Shown: in pieces, positions 47,106-54,827 of the stretch
Numbering within the stretch: the first letter of the stretch is position 1
Layout of the letters: the number at the start of each line of letters is the position of its first letter
Assembly (NCBI RefSeq): GCF_001718695.1
Contig: NZ_CP013422.1
Coordinates: 186,001 to 250,000, forward strand
Length of the DNA: 64,000 nucleotides
DNA from: Burkholderia ubonensis
Lineage (GTDB): Bacteria; Pseudomonadota; Gammaproteobacteria; Burkholderiales; Burkholderiaceae
Direction: 5' to 3'
The notes under the pieces: generated by a model
Seen by the model: only the letters and a program-made list of their open reading frames with translations
Told to the model about the DNA's origin: nothing
The model's database searches: none
Program-made: the position numbers and the translations under genes

Positions 47106-47479
47106 ATTCGAGCGGCGGCGGTTCGGCTTCGTCGTCAGGGCCTCAGGCCACGAACAACGTTGGTTTCGATACGTCAAACCTCGAAAGCAAGTTGAGCGGT
47201 TATTTGCTGGACCCGGCGCATCCACAGAACCAAACTAAGGCTAATTGGTTTAGTCAAGCATTGGGCTTCGACCAGAGGAACTGGCAGGATTTGGCAAGTC
47301 AACTATATTTTGACCCCGCCACTGCTGTTCCGACGAAGACCACGCAGTACGGACAAACCTACGAACAGGTTATTCCAATCACCGGGGCGAATGGAAAGAC
47401 TATTGACACGTCGTTTGTCTTCATGAAGGACAACTCCGGTACAGTTCGATTGGTAACAGGTATCCCAGCAAAAAAATGA
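45596..47479 (+). CDS. Orphan BcpA C-terminal module with DUF6883-like toxin
   Basis: A 627-codon frame that repeats the end of BcpA, then changes at MSAGGSDD to a different toxin: LESKLSGYLLDPAHPQNQTKANWFSQALGFDQRNWQDLASQLYFDPATAVPTKTTQYGQTYEQVIPITGANGKTIDTSFVFM. The KLxxYLLxxxHPxxxxKAxxFxxxLGF pattern is that of DUF6883. It has no signal or TPS domain, and its GTG start at 45596 is only formal, so it is an orphan (silent) cassette until recombination joins it to the full-length gene. The toxin stop overlaps the next immunity gene. Confidence 0.85.
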   Translation: MNQQSGIYAGTGGYDVNVGNHTQLDGGVIASTATPDKNSLSTQTLGFTNLENHASYSGDTVGFSASGGFGWSGPGGAMLKTPVTSIANKLPGPQNSQGLGPSGFSAAGTSSDASGTTYAAVSPGAITVRGDAGTGHDSTVGLSRDTANANGAVQNTFNAQNVQNDIAVQQSVGQVGMQVVGDVADALQNRAKANARDAQQRLDQANAIHDDAAAQQAQADLTAANAQVAMWGPDGAARIASHAGVAGIGAAMGGGNVAGAIGGTVAGDMVGNAASGALGDTLGGTVLGNVASGLAGAAVGGAIGGAAGALSGANGALSADLYNRQLHPNEKQKLAQLQKGQPKDEQDRLADAACYLVQCAAQLSSNDPAYAAALASQQRGAGYISEQQDLKATGLFVYSLSDELNDPLNAMGDWALQQAKSAGRGATNLGNALLKKIAQNGPQGPYVNPDDLNGPSGGGNGTPPTATAVVTPIPCPAGPGACGMAVTPVVTPGAPTMSAGGSDDSSGGGSASSSGPQATNNVGFDTSNLESKLSGYLLDPAHPQNQTKANWFSQALGFDQRNWQDLASQLYFDPATAVPTKTTQYGQTYEQVIPITGANGKTIDTSFVFMKDNSGTVRLVTGIPAKK

Positions 47480-47697
47480 ACGCGATGAAAGAGAACGACA
47501 CCTTTGCATTGTCGAAATCGTTGGAAGCAACCGTGATCGGGGAGCATCGAACCGTAGTGCTGCCAGCTGGAACATTGGTCACAGTGGTGTTGGTATTCGG
47601 TGACCCAGCAGCGCCGGTCGCATATGAAGTAGAGGCGTTCTTGGCAGCGGACGATGCGTACGCGCTTGCGACCGTGGAGGCTAGCGACGTAGGCTAA
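47476..47697 (+). CDS. DUF4926-like immunity protein of the orphan module
   Basis: 73-residue protein: LSKSLEATVIGEHRTVVLPAGTLVTVVLVFGDPAAPVAYEVEAFLAADDAYALATVEASDVG, the small SH3-like pattern of DUF4926, which neighbours DUF6883 in many genomes (established pairing). ATGA overlap with the orphan toxin stop. It probably remains expressed or useful as immunity against siblings carrying that toxin; this is inference. Confidence 0.82.
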   Translation: MNAMKENDTFALSKSLEATVIGEHRTVVLPAGTLVTVVLVFGDPAAPVAYEVEAFLAADDAYALATVEASDVG

Positions 47698-47762
47698 TTC
47701 TTTGCCACATGGACAACAGTGACGTCCGAAGGTACGGCCAACGCTGCAACCCTTCAAGATTT

Positions 47763-47993
47763 GGAGGGCAACTCCTGAATGAGAACTTAGCCAATATTGC
47801 TGCTCAGGACCCTAGGCTCGCAGCTGCGGTGAATGGTAGCGGCACAAACAACATCAACGATTCTATTGGTATCGGGACGACGGCTGAGGCTAACCGACTT
47901 GGGAAAATTTGGGTTGGTGACGAGGCAACCATGATGAGCGACGGCTCGTACGTCGTTGTGAACAAAGAATGGCGCGGTGGTGCAGGTCTCTAA
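47763..47993 (+). pseudogene. Truncated toxin C-terminus (NENLANIAAQDPRLAAAV type)
   Basis: Reading frame QLLNENLANIAAQDPRLAAAVNGSGTNNINDSIGIGTTAEANRLGKIWVGDEA then a short divergent end and stop. The NENLANIAAQDPRLAAAV and GTxxEAxxLGKIWVG pieces resemble the front of a toxin domain of Burkholderia CDI proteins, whose second half (usually W.SADGTR.YR.P) is missing. No start or haemagglutinin arm precedes it. Followed by its likely immunity gene. Confidence 0.65.
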
Positions 47994-48020
47994 CCGGAAC
48001 AATCCGAATTGGAAGGCGCC

Positions 48021-48764
48021 ATGGGCAAAGTGAGCGTAGTAAACATAGACGATCTGTTGAGCCGAAGCGGACTGCGGCCGACCGCACGTTCCGCTGGTGT
48101 TTCATTGTTCGATTCTCCAGATAGTATGCGGCTGTTGGAGCTATGCGAACGTTTGGGAATCGGGGTGCTAGGTATCGAGGGGTTCACGTTGTCGAATGAC
48201 GATTTGTTCCCCGAGATGGACTATATAGGGGACTTCTCAGTGCTTTTAGGCCGCGACGATTTCGAGGTTGAGTCGGTCAAGGCGGCCCGGAGGTTTGTGC
48301 AGTTGGCAATGGAAGTCCCTCATCTGCTGTTCGAATACGTGCTAGCAAACCGTGATACTTCAGCGGCAGCAGCGGGATACCCATATGAGCAGCGACGCCC
48401 CGAACGCTGGGAAGTCTCTGATAGTTGGAACTGCGGCCACCGCCTTAACACCACTTGGACTTCCGCTGGATACGCTTGGAAGCGGTATCGGCGCGAAGAT
48501 CGCTGTCGGAACCTACAACGGGCTTGTAAGCGCGACGGGAGCGTTCGCAGGGGCAGGAATGGTCAATCCATCGAGCGATCCATCCGCTTCCGCAGCGACT
48601 TCGGCAACCGCGTATGGCGTTGGCACCGCAGCGCAAATTTGGCTTCCCGGACACGCGGGGAATATTGCAAACCACGCTGTCCAAATTCTCTCGGGGCCAG
48701 CGCAAACGAAGGTCCAGAACAGCCTGAACAATCCGAGTTCCTCAAAATGAGATCGCTCTCATGA
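48021..48764 (+). pseudogene. Immunity-like gene with read-through tail
   Basis: The first ~112 codons (MGKVSVVNIDDLLSRSGLRPTARSAGVSLFD, ERLGIGVLGIEGFTLSND, FPEMDYIGDFSVLLG, SVKAARRFVQL) look like a CDI immunity protein of the LGIEGF/IxDFS kind. From about 48360 the frame runs into DNA that encodes another toxin in a different frame, giving an unlikely Arg-rich tail. GGAAGG stands before the ATG at 48021. Probably an immunity gene whose native end was lost at the junction with the next cassette; the N-terminal domain may still fold. Confidence 0.6.
48385..48750 (+). pseudogene. Toxin C-terminus fragment with hydrophobic helices
   Basis: About 121 codons: SSDAPNAGKSLIVGTAATALTPLGLPLDTLGSGIGAKIAVGTYNGLVSATGAFAGAG, then SATAYGVGTAAQIWLPGHAGNIANHAVQIL. 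Two long Gly/Ala/Leu-rich hydrophobic stretches suggest a membrane-active toxin domain or the hydrophobic entry region. It lacks the carrier part. A possible membrane-type immunity gene begins 11 bp after its stop, so this is a whole toxin-immunity cassette with a lost front. Confidence 0.6.
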
Positions 48765-49159
48765 ATCGCTTGCTAGTTTTCCCGTTCGAACTGATCAATC
48801 AAGGCGGGCTAAGCGCGGTTGTCGGGTGCTTATTTTTCGCCATTGGATTATTGCTAATTTTCATCGTTTTCAAAATATCACTTGGCTTACTTAACTTCAG
48901 TGTCATGAGTTCGACAACAAAGAAGGGCCGGATAACACGGAAATTCGTCGTGCCGGAACACACCGAGCAGCAAGGTCGGTTGTTGGTCAAAGTGCCTGCT
49001 AGAAATATGCTGGAGGTGGACGTGGAGGGTGAATTGTTTGTGATTGGGCCGCCAGATTGGAAATACGAAAGAGTAAGCGAAGGTGATGAAGTTGAGGTTC
49101 TGTTGCGCATCGGTCGCCTAACCCGAGCTGAAGTACTCGACGACATCGGGCCGTTCTAA
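48761..49159 (+). CDS. Membrane-anchored immunity-like protein
   Basis: 132 residues: one or two N-terminal membrane segments (SAVVGCLFFAIGLLLIFIVFKISLGLLNF) and a soluble beta-rich domain (RKFVVPEHTEQQGRLLVKVPARNMLEVDVEGELFVIGPPDWKYERVSEGDEVEVLLRIG). It directly follows the hydrophobic toxin fragment, and immunity proteins to pore-forming toxins are usually membrane proteins. AT-rich codon use unlike core genes. Assignment is by position. Confidence 0.65.
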   Translation: MNRLLVFPFELINQGGLSAVVGCLFFAIGLLLIFIVFKISLGLLNFSVMSSTTKKGRITRKFVVPEHTEQQGRLLVKVPARNMLEVDVEGELFVIGPPDWKYERVSEGDEVEVLLRIGRLTRAEVLDDIGPF

Positions 49160-49209
49160 CACCGCCGCTGAACGGGGCGTTCCGGCGGGGCGCTAGACAG
49201 GAGTGCCGG

Positions 49210-49353
49210 CGGTTGCAAAAGGGGACACTCGATAACGGTATTGCCCCCGCTTTTCTGGATCCAAGCAGTCGGTTCGGCCCAGCATTCTACGTTGCGGAAC
49301 AGCCTGTAACATCGTTGGATCAGAATGCGGTAAAAGTGTTGGACGCGATCTGA
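49210..49353 (+). pseudogene. Short toxin scrap (FLDPSSRFGPAFYVAEQP)
   Basis: About 48 codons in one frame, GTLDNGIAPAFLDPSSRF, GPAFYVAEQPVTSLDQNAVKVLDAI, then stop. The RFGxAFYVAExxxTxL pattern is found in polymorphic toxin domains. Both ends are cut; no immunity gene follows. Confidence 0.45.
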
Positions 49354-49402
49354 TTTTTGTATTGTGCGAAGCTGATTCTATGGTAAAAGATCGAGCCTAT
49401 TT

Positions 49403-49484
49403 CGCTGGAATTGGCCGCGAGTGTATCTAAAGGCATTGCGAATGGGCAGGGCGTGAAAATCGTGACACGCAAATTACCGCGGGC
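49403..49484 (+). repeat. 82-bp scrap of the bcpA repeat region
   Basis: Matches bcpA 40454-40536 with scattered mismatches and a one-base deletion (GTGACCAATCG versus GTGAAAATCG), which breaks the frame. It shows that a copy of the bcpA stick once extended to here, upstream of the next toxin scrap. Confidence 0.85.
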
Positions 49485-49723
49485 TCCGATTTGTTCGGAT
49501 TGTTCCGAATGCCGTCATTGATCTTACGCGAAGTCAATTCGAACAGAATCTCGTGGATAATGGATTGGCCGCGACGCCAAAGGGTGGTGCGAACGATGTA
49601 ACCGTCTACCCAAACGGGAACATTCAGTATACGGTCCGGAACAACGCCAGTTCGGCTGGTGCTGGATTCAATCGCCATTGGTGCTGCCGCGCGGGCGGAA
49701 ACGCCGTAGGGAAAAATCAATGA
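49485..49723 (+). pseudogene. Toxin C-terminus remnant (DLTRSQFEQNLV type)
   Basis: Frame reading VRIVPNAVIDLTRSQFEQNLVDNGLAATPKGGANDVTVYPNGNIQYTVRNNASSAGAGF then a short tail and TGA at 49721. The DLTRxQFExNLVxxG start followed by a Y..Y.VR segment matches C-terminal toxins of haemagglutinins. It follows the 82-bp bcpA scrap directly. Its TGA overlaps the ATG of the next small membrane gene (ATGA), the usual toxin-immunity join. Confidence 0.65.
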
Positions 49724-49989
49724 AGATCAGATTCATCGAAGATGGAAATCTTACTTCGTGGGTGCGTCTCCTCCTTATCCTTACGGGAATCGGTTTCGCT
49801 GCAATCGCAATTGGGTTTGACCTTCCCGTTGTGTGGGCCCGCATTCTCCTGCTTGTTGGATTCGCAATCGCGCTTGTTGGGGGTATGACGAGTCGCGCAA
49901 AGATTCTGCACATCAAACCCTTCGGCAACAGTTACAAGAGGGCGCGCAGAAGCTACGAAGTGAAGGGCGATGAGCAGGACAAGTCCTGA
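49720..49989 (+). CDS. Small membrane immunity-like protein
   Basis: 89 residues with two hydrophobic helices (WVRLLLILTGIGFAAIAIGF and VWARILLLVGFAIALVGGM) and a basic tail. Overlaps the stop of the toxin remnant by ATGA, so it is most simply its immunity gene, preserved although the toxin has decayed. No family recognised. Confidence 0.65.
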   Translation: MKIRFIEDGNLTSWVRLLLILTGIGFAAIAIGFDLPVVWARILLLVGFAIALVGGMTSRAKILHIKPFGNSYKRARRSYEVKGDEQDKS

Positions 49990-50156
49990 AAGCAGCAGAT
50001 CGTTGCTATACAGTCGGCAGCCTCACCAGAGCGGATACGATTGTGCGGTGAGATACGCGAAAACGGTTTTGAAGGAGCTGAGTATTGGCAAACGGGGGCC
50101 GAAGGCCGAATTGTCGCAGGGGACCTGCGTAAGTCGGATCATCGGACGGAAAGCAC

Positions 50157-50413
50157 GATTATGAAATTAGCAGCATCGTGGGTTATCAGGATCTGAACTG
50201 CGATGGTTTCAAGAACGACCCTCAATATGCGAATCACGATAAGAATAGCCAGTACATCAAGCCGAATCGAGACGCGTACAACGCGGGACAGCAGCAGTTT
50301 GGAACCGGGCGACGGATACAGAATTGCGTAACGAGAATCTCGCGTATGAGCTGACCGGAAAGGCGGTTATTGCGAGGCTAGCAGGCCACTGGCAGAATCA
50401 GGGATTAAATTAA
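50157..50413 (+). pseudogene. Frameshifted remnant in the bcpO position
   Basis: One frame reads YEISSIVGYQDLNCDGFKND, PQYANHDKNSQYIKPNRDAYNAGQQQFGTG, and after a frame change near 50313 another frame continues ATDTELRNENLAYELTGKAVIARLAGHWQNQGLN and stops one base before the bcpB ATG. Together they look like a single small protein translationally coupled to bcpB and now frameshifted. In Burkholderia bcpAIOB loci this is where bcpO lies; whether this is bcpO or another accessory gene cannot be told. Confidence 0.55.
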
Positions 50414-50414
50414 A

Positions 50415-52169
50415 ATGAAGATAGCTAAACGGTTGACGGCCCTCCCAATCACGGCCTTGGTGTCGCTCGCGGTACATGCACAGCAGGCCCCCACGCCTGC
50501 TGACCAAGCGGCTGCCGCGAAGGCGAACGCCGAACAGGATCGGCAGGCGCAGCAGCAATGGGAAGCACAGCAGCGCGCCGTAACCGTGCGTGCGCCTTCC
50601 GTGCGTTCGGAAGTGCCGAAGGTCGAAGCATATCCGGCGCTTCCAACCGAAACACCGTGTTTCCGCATCGACCGCTTCACACTTGACGTTCCTGCCTCGT
50701 TGCCTGATGCGGCGAAGGCCCAAGGGGCATCAGCCTTGCCGATGGATCGATTTTCCTTCGCCCGCGAATGGTTGGAGCACTATGCCGGCCAGTGCGTCGG
50801 CAAGCAAGGTATCGATGTGCTGGTCAAAGGTCTATCGCAAGCCATCCTGGCGCGCGGCTACGTGACGACACGCGTGCTCATCCCCGAGCAAGACCTATCG
50901 ACCGGCACGCTCAAACTCTCGCTGATTCCCGGCGTGATCCGCCATGTGCGCTTCACCGACGAAAAGCTCCGCGGTACCTGGAAAACCGCCTTCCCGACGC
51001 GTGACGGCGAACTGCTGAACCTGCGCGACCTGGAACAGGGCCTCGAGCAGATGAAGCGCGTGACGAGCCAGGACGTGTCGATGCAGATTGTGCCGGCCGA
51101 CGTGCCCGGCGAGAGCGACGTCGTGCTCGATGTGAAGCGCGGCAAGCCCTGGACGGTTGTTGCATCGATCGACAACTCGGGTACCCGCGCGACCGGCAAG
51201 GTGCAAGGCAACCTGTCGCTCGGCATCGACAATCCGCTCGGGCTGAACGACATTTTCAACATCGGCGTAAGCCAAGACCTTGAATTCGGAGACAAGCGCC
51301 TCGGCTCGCACGGTTGGAACGGTTTCTATTCGATCCCGTGGGGCTACTGGACCGCGACGCTGTCCGCGTACACGAACACCTACTACCAGCAGATCGCCGG
51401 CGTGAACCAAACATTCGTGGCAAGCGGCAATTCAAAGACGGTCGATTTCAAGCTGGCCCGAGTGCTTGCGCGCAGCCAGAATGATGTGTTCGGTGCGTAC
51501 GCTCGCCTGTCGCGTCGTTTCGGACAAAGCTTTATCGAAGACACCGAGATTTCGCAGCAGCGCCGCAACAACACGATGATCGAACTCGGCCTGACCGATC
51601 GGCACTATTTCGGCGGCGCGCAGTTCGACGGCTCGACCGCCTATCGGCAGGGCATCGGCGGTTTCGGCGCGCAGGATGACATGCTCGCAGCTGGCCCAAC
51701 GTATCGGTTCAAGATGGCCGTGCTCGACGCGAACCTGTCGGTGCCGTTCGCGATTGCGCAGCAGCCGTTCCGCTACGTCACAACGTTCCACGGCCAGTAC
51801 ACCGGCAACACGCTGTACTACATCGACGACATGACCATCGGAAGCCGCTACACCGTGCGCGGCTTCGACGGCGAAACGATGCTGGCCGCGGCGCGCGGCT
51901 TCTACTGGCGCAACGAATTGCAGATGCCGATCGGGCAGACGGGGCAAGCAGTTTACGCCGGCATTGACTACGGCCGCGTATGGGGGCCGCAGCCGGTCGC
52001 GCTCGTCGGCACGCAGCTCGCCGGCGCGGTGATCGGCGTGAAGGGCAGCGTCGCGACACGCTTCGGTGCCTACGGCTACGACCTGTTCGCCGGCACGCCG
52101 ATCTATAAACCCTCGGGCTTTCCCACTGCGCGCGTCACGTTTGGATTCCAGCTGACTTCGCAGTTTTGA
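50415..52169 (+). CDS. bcpB: Two-partner-secretion outer-membrane transporter BcpB (FhaC/ShlB/CdiB type)
   Basis: 584-residue Omp85-superfamily pore that exports BcpA. A signal peptide (ITALVSLAVHAQ) is followed by a Gln/Ala-rich plug helix, a POTRA domain with FRIDRFTLDV and the conserved VLVKGLSQAILARGYVTTRVLIPEQDLSTGTLKLSLIPG, then a beta barrel. The L6 motif VRGF lies near residue 481, and the protein ends in the outer-membrane signature phenylalanine (QLTSQF). Intact. Being last gene after the cassette debris, its expression depends on the long bcpA transcript or a promoter inside the debris. Confidence 0.95.
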   Translation: MKIAKRLTALPITALVSLAVHAQQAPTPADQAAAAKANAEQDRQAQQQWEAQQRAVTVRAPSVRSEVPKVEAYPALPTETPCFRIDRFTLDVPASLPDAAKAQGASALPMDRFSFAREWLEHYAGQCVGKQGIDVLVKGLSQAILARGYVTTRVLIPEQDLSTGTLKLSLIPGVIRHVRFTDEKLRGTWKTAFPTRDGELLNLRDLEQGLEQMKRVTSQDVSMQIVPADVPGESDVVLDVKRGKPWTVVASIDNSGTRATGKVQGNLSLGIDNPLGLNDIFNIGVSQDLEFGDKRLGSHGWNGFYSIPWGYWTATLSAYTNTYYQQIAGVNQTFVASGNSKTVDFKLARVLARSQNDVFGAYARLSRRFGQSFIEDTEISQQRRNNTMIELGLTDRHYFGGAQFDGSTAYRQGIGGFGAQDDMLAAGPTYRFKMAVLDANLSVPFAIAQQPFRYVTTFHGQYTGNTLYYIDDMTIGSRYTVRGFDGETMLAAARGFYWRNELQMPIGQTGQAVYAGIDYGRVWGPQPVALVGTQLAGAVIGVKGSVATRFGAYGYDLFAGTPIYKPSGFPTARVTFGFQLTSQF

Positions 52170-52321
52170 GCGGGCAGCCCTTGCAGGTCACAGTCGAGCG
52201 TATGCACGTACTTTGCGTCGAATCGAGAATTACCGTGAAGCAAGAGCGACACACGGTATTTGATTGACGTTTCGCCGCTGATTGGTTGCGTCTGCGCGCT
52301 CATTTTGAGCCTGGGCGCCTT

Positions 52322-52351
52322 GCGTGGCATCAACATCGCCACGCGCTTTTT
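52322..52351 (+). terminator. Terminator after bcpB
   Basis: Stem GCGTGGC (52322-52328) with GCCACGC (52338-52344), nine-base loop, followed by GC and five T. It lies 150 bp after the bcpB stop and should end the CDI transcript. Confidence 0.75.
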
Positions 52352-52442
52352 ATGCGTGAATCACGCTGTGCGAGTTAGGGAAAATCGGACAGGTGAAGTG
52401 TAGGTGTTGTATTTAGAACTGTTTAACAATTGCGGAGAGGCG

Positions 52443-53027
52443 ATGAATAACAAGTCAGAATTGATTGGTCTTATGAGCACCGTGGTCGTGCTTGCTGCAT
52501 GTGGTGGCGGTGGCGACGGTGGCGGCAGCGCGGCGTCGGGAAATTCGGCCGGCTCGACGTCGCAAACTACGACAACGACGACCGCGGCGTTTTCCTGCCC
52601 GGCGACCTACAAGAAACTCAGTTTGTCGAACAACAGCGTCATCGCGAACGCCAACCTCAACCTGACGACCGATGACGGCATTGCGACGCTGACGGTCAAG
52701 ACACCTGCGAGTGGCCAGACCGGAGACCTGACCATCTGTCTGGGCAAGCCTGATCCGGCGCCGGCCGGCGTAACCGCAAACTACATCTACGAGGTGAAAT
52801 CTTCGGGCGATCTCCACGCGATGGCATCGTCGACACTGACGCTGAATTTCACGACCAATACCGTTCCGAATCCGAATCCGCCGGTTGTCGAGTTCGCCGA
52901 CGTGTCCGGCTCGACCGTAGTCTATAAGCAGCTGACCCAGGGCGCATCGTACGCGACTGCACCGAACTACAGTCTGAGCGCGAATGCGCAGGATTCCGGT
53001 TTGTACGTCGTTCGACTGACGAAGTGA
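52443..53027 (+). CDS. Putative lipoprotein downstream of bcpB
   Basis: 194 residues with lipobox LAAC (about residue 20), then a Gly/Ser/Thr low-complexity linker (GGGGDGGGSAASGNSAGSTSQTTTTTTAA) and a beta-rich domain with two Cys (SCPATYK, TICLG). GGAGAGG precedes the ATG at 52443. Separated from bcpB by a terminator, so transcribed on its own. No family recognised; the long flexible linker suggests a surface-facing lipoprotein. Confidence 0.8.
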   Translation: MNNKSELIGLMSTVVVLAACGGGGDGGGSAASGNSAGSTSQTTTTTTAAFSCPATYKKLSLSNNSVIANANLNLTTDDGIATLTVKTPASGQTGDLTICLGKPDPAPAGVTANYIYEVKSSGDLHAMASSTLTLNFTTNTVPNPNPPVVEFADVSGSTVVYKQLTQGASYATAPNYSLSANAQDSGLYVVRLTK

Positions 53028-53064
53028 CAACACGTTTCTGATGACCTGACGGTCGAGGTATTGG

Positions 53065-53095
53065 CTTGCGTGGTGGCGCTCCGCCATCACGCAAG
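53065..53095 (+). terminator. Terminator after the first lipoprotein gene
   Basis: 14-base arms (53065-53078 and 53082-53095) with one G-U pair and a three-base loop, then TTT. Strong stem 37 bp after the stop codon. Confidence 0.8.
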
Positions 53096-53243
53096 TTTGA
53101 AAATCGCCAACGCAACTCGGACATCAACCGAGGTGCCGCTTGTCGTCGCAAATCGCGTGATGAGGATATTGGCGAACTTTGATACGATTCGACTCGCACA
53201 TTGGGTGAATCGAAATTCAGACATAAATCACCAAACCAAACTC

Positions 53244-54674
53244 ATGCGAACGACCAAAACAACCTTGACGCGATCCGTTTGCGCGGCATTAGCGTCAATT
53301 CTCTTGATCACGGGGTGTGCGACCAAGCACGCAGCATCACGCAGGACCGCGGTGCAGGAAGGCAGAAATACTTCTATACCGACGAACCTCGCCGTTGACG
53401 CTCCGAAGGATGGTGCAAGAATCGTCTTTACGACGAGCGGCATGCCCATGGCGGTGGGCTTTTCGACAAGCACGTCGGATCAGGCATGCACCGGATTCCA
53501 ATCGGTCGGAGCCGTCTTCGATAGCGGGCGGGGAGCACTACTGCCGTCGATTGCGAGCTTGACCGAGAAGCTCAACAAGGCTGTCCTCAGAACCGAGACG
53601 TCGCGCGCAGTAAACGTGAAGCCCGGCGTACAAATCCAGGTCAAGGGTCTCTACGGCGACGATATGGACCGCCGTTCGGATTCGTGCGGACCGTTCGTCA
53701 CCGCTTTGGTGCCGGAAAAGGGGCACGTGTATCACGTCAATTTTGCGTTCGATGGCACGCAGAGCTGTTCGCAGAGCATGACGGATATTACGGTCCGCGA
53801 CCATCCGGTTTCCGTGGGGCGTCCGCTTCATTGCTCACTGCGAGATCTCAGAGCTTCGATGGGCGGTAATCCGCTCCGGGCGAAGCACGAGCAGGCGCTT
53901 GCGGCTGCACGGATACACGAGGCGGCTGCAAATTCGGCATTCGACAAGGCGTTGGCGTTGCAGGACGAGGCCGCCGCGCTCGATTCCCTCGGCGAATCCG
54001 ACGCAGCACTTGCGCGAATCAACGAGGCGTTGCAATTGGCCGATCCCGCCAAAAGCAAGGATTTGATCGCCACGAAAGCCGGCATATTGTTCTCGCTGAA
54101 CGATCCGCAGCAGGCGCTCTCGATTCTGGCTCCGGAAATGGAAAAGACGCGCGAGTTCGCGGCGCGCAACCCACAACTTGCACGCGTCGGTGTACTGGGT
54201 ACCTATACCGAAGGATTCGTCACGGCCACTTTCGCGCGTATTCAGTTGCAGCAATGGAAGGCGGCAATCGATACATTGGCCGATGCCGAGGCTCCGCTGG
54301 AAGGGCCGAGCTTCTATGCGTACCGTGCGCTGGTCTACCGCTACATCATGGCTCGTGCCCACGATCCCGCGTTGGCGAATCCGCGGCTCGAACGGGACGC
54401 GACTTACTACGCCGCGAACGACAAGAACCAATACGGAGTCTTGTTGCGCATATGGCAGGGCGAGGACGCGCTGAAGGCGCTTTCGATCGTCAATGCCGGG
54501 TTGTCCGGCGAGGAGCGGCAGGAGGCGGAAGCCGAAGAGCAGTTCTATCTCGGCGCTTATGCGAAGTTCGTCAAAGGCGATGCCGACGCCGCGCGCAGCA
54601 GGCTGCGTATCCTCGATGGGATTGCGCCTTACGGCAGTATCGAATGGGTGTACGGCAAACGCGTCCTTCAATAA
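53244..54674 (+). CDS. Lipoprotein with TPR-like helical domain
   Basis: 476 residues. Lipobox LITGC near residue 25; a beta-rich N-terminal domain with several Cys (about residues 50-210: TSDQACTGF, SDSCGPFVTAL, GTQSCSQSM, RPLHCSLRD), then Ala/Glu-rich helical repeats (AAALDSLGESDAALARINEALQLADPAKSKDLIATKAGILFSL) that look like TPRs to the C-terminus. Start at 53244 begins the signal peptide; the longer frame upstream has no signal. No named family recognised. It may assist envelope or secreted proteins; that is a guess from the TPR-like part. Confidence 0.8.
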   Translation: MRTTKTTLTRSVCAALASILLITGCATKHAASRRTAVQEGRNTSIPTNLAVDAPKDGARIVFTTSGMPMAVGFSTSTSDQACTGFQSVGAVFDSGRGALLPSIASLTEKLNKAVLRTETSRAVNVKPGVQIQVKGLYGDDMDRRSDSCGPFVTALVPEKGHVYHVNFAFDGTQSCSQSMTDITVRDHPVSVGRPLHCSLRDLRASMGGNPLRAKHEQALAAARIHEAAANSAFDKALALQDEAAALDSLGESDAALARINEALQLADPAKSKDLIATKAGILFSLNDPQQALSILAPEMEKTREFAARNPQLARVGVLGTYTEGFVTATFARIQLQQWKAAIDTLADAEAPLEGPSFYAYRALVYRYIMARAHDPALANPRLERDATYYAANDKNQYGVLLRIWQGEDALKALSIVNAGLSGEERQEAEAEEQFYLGAYAKFVKGDADAARSRLRILDGIAPYGSIEWVYGKRVLQ

Positions 54675-54827
54675 GGCGCGGTGGACGTAAAGACGGCTTT
54701 AAAAAGATGTCGTGCATAATGCGTCGCAAACGCCAACAGGCACTGAGCGGTAGCCGGCATACGCATGGATCGACCAGCGCATAAAAATGATTCGGGGTTA
54801 GCTGTTAAAAAACGAGGACCATTAAAA

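Noticed and set aside
48021..48764. A single 247-residue novel protein
   Set aside because: The last 130 residues are Arg-rich and lie over another protein-like frame (48385-48750), so the long frame is better explained as an immunity gene running on by chance.
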